A DNA stretch of 6,693 nt, from assembly GCA_013336035.1 (NCBI GenBank), contig JAAXUL010000448.1, forward strand, positions 1 to 6,693. Direction: 5' to 3'. The notes beneath the pieces were generated by a model. That model did no database searches, was not told the DNA's origin, and saw nothing but the letters and a program-made list of their open reading frames with translations. Origin of the DNA: Chloroflexales bacterium (GTDB lineage Bacteria; Chloroflexota; Chloroflexia; Chloroflexales; Chloroflexaceae). Shown here piece by piece: positions 6,665-6,693 of this stretch (its first letter is position 1; each line of letters starts with the position of its first letter). Position numbers and translations under genes: made by a program.

Positions 6665-6692
6665 CTCTCGCTAGTGCATCACTAGCAGAGAG
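6665..6692. repeat. Inverted repeat / hairpin near the right edge
   Basis: GCTAGTG (6670-6676) pairs with CACTAGC (6680-6686) around a CAT loop. The stem continues with CTCTC (6665-6669) against GAGAG (6688-6692) past one unpaired A. The 12-bp stem could be an operator, a promoter-proximal hairpin in the element, or a terminator lacking its U-tract. Its function is not shown. Confidence 0.6.
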
Positions 6693-6693
6693 G

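Larger units (their letters stand above)
6596..6693. mobile_element. End of an insertion sequence, IS21-family-like (partial)
   Basis: Sequence beginning TGTACAG (6596) abruptly replaces cas1. It contains two copies of AGAATTGACCCA, a pattern I associate with the multiple subterminal transposase-binding repeats of IS21-family ends, and begins with TG as those ends do. No transposase codons are visible before the window edge. The exact boundary could be a few bases either side of 6596, and the target duplication cannot be seen with only one end. The family assignment is from recall of the motif. Confidence 0.6.

Noticed and set aside
1..6693. CRISPR repeat-spacer array
   Set aside because: No regularly spaced 25-40 bp repeats are visible on either strand; any array lies outside the window.

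Overview
This window holds most of a type I CRISPR-Cas operon, all on the + strand. The GC-rich codon use and the Cas families suggest a bacterium such as a member of the Chloroflexota. That placement is inferred from family resemblance and is not proven by anything in the window. No rRNA, tRNA or CRISPR repeat array is visible.

Layout: positions 1-107 carry the tail of an open frame. It is separated by one in-frame TGA from a gene (156-1283) that encodes a Cas3 C-terminal segment fused to an HD nuclease domain. Next come a large-subunit gene of the Cas8 kind (1287-3338), a Cas7 backbone gene of the Csa2/DevR family (3341-4366), a Cas5 gene (4366-5115), a Cas6 pre-crRNA endoribonuclease gene (5115-6122), a 132-bp gap with a possible promoter, and the first ~113 codons of cas1 (from 6255). 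cas1 is cut off by a sequence that looks like an IS21-family transposon end (from about 6596), which runs to the window edge. Genes from 156 to 6122 are separated by only 2-3 bp or overlap by 1 bp, so they should form one translationally coupled unit.

Function: Cas6 would cut the CRISPR transcript. Cas8, Cas7, Cas5 and a small subunit would form the crRNA-guided surveillance complex. Cas3 (helicase plus HD nuclease) would degrade the target. Cas1 would work in spacer acquisition but is truncated here.

Most interesting points: (1) the 3' third of the cas8-like gene contains an ideal Shine-Dalgarno and in-frame ATG (AGGAGG, 6-nt spacer, ATG at 2781) that would make a separate 185-residue protein. 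This is the expected design for an internally translated small subunit (Cas11). (2) The helicase-HD order of Cas3, the Csa2/DevR-like Cas7 and the stand-alone Cas6 do not fit one textbook subtype. (3) Base composition changes sharply at the cas5/cas6 junction: effector genes are moderately GC-rich, cas6 and cas1 very GC-rich, suggesting a composite locus. (4) Both ends of the locus look damaged: a stop codon in cas3 and a mobile-element end in cas1.
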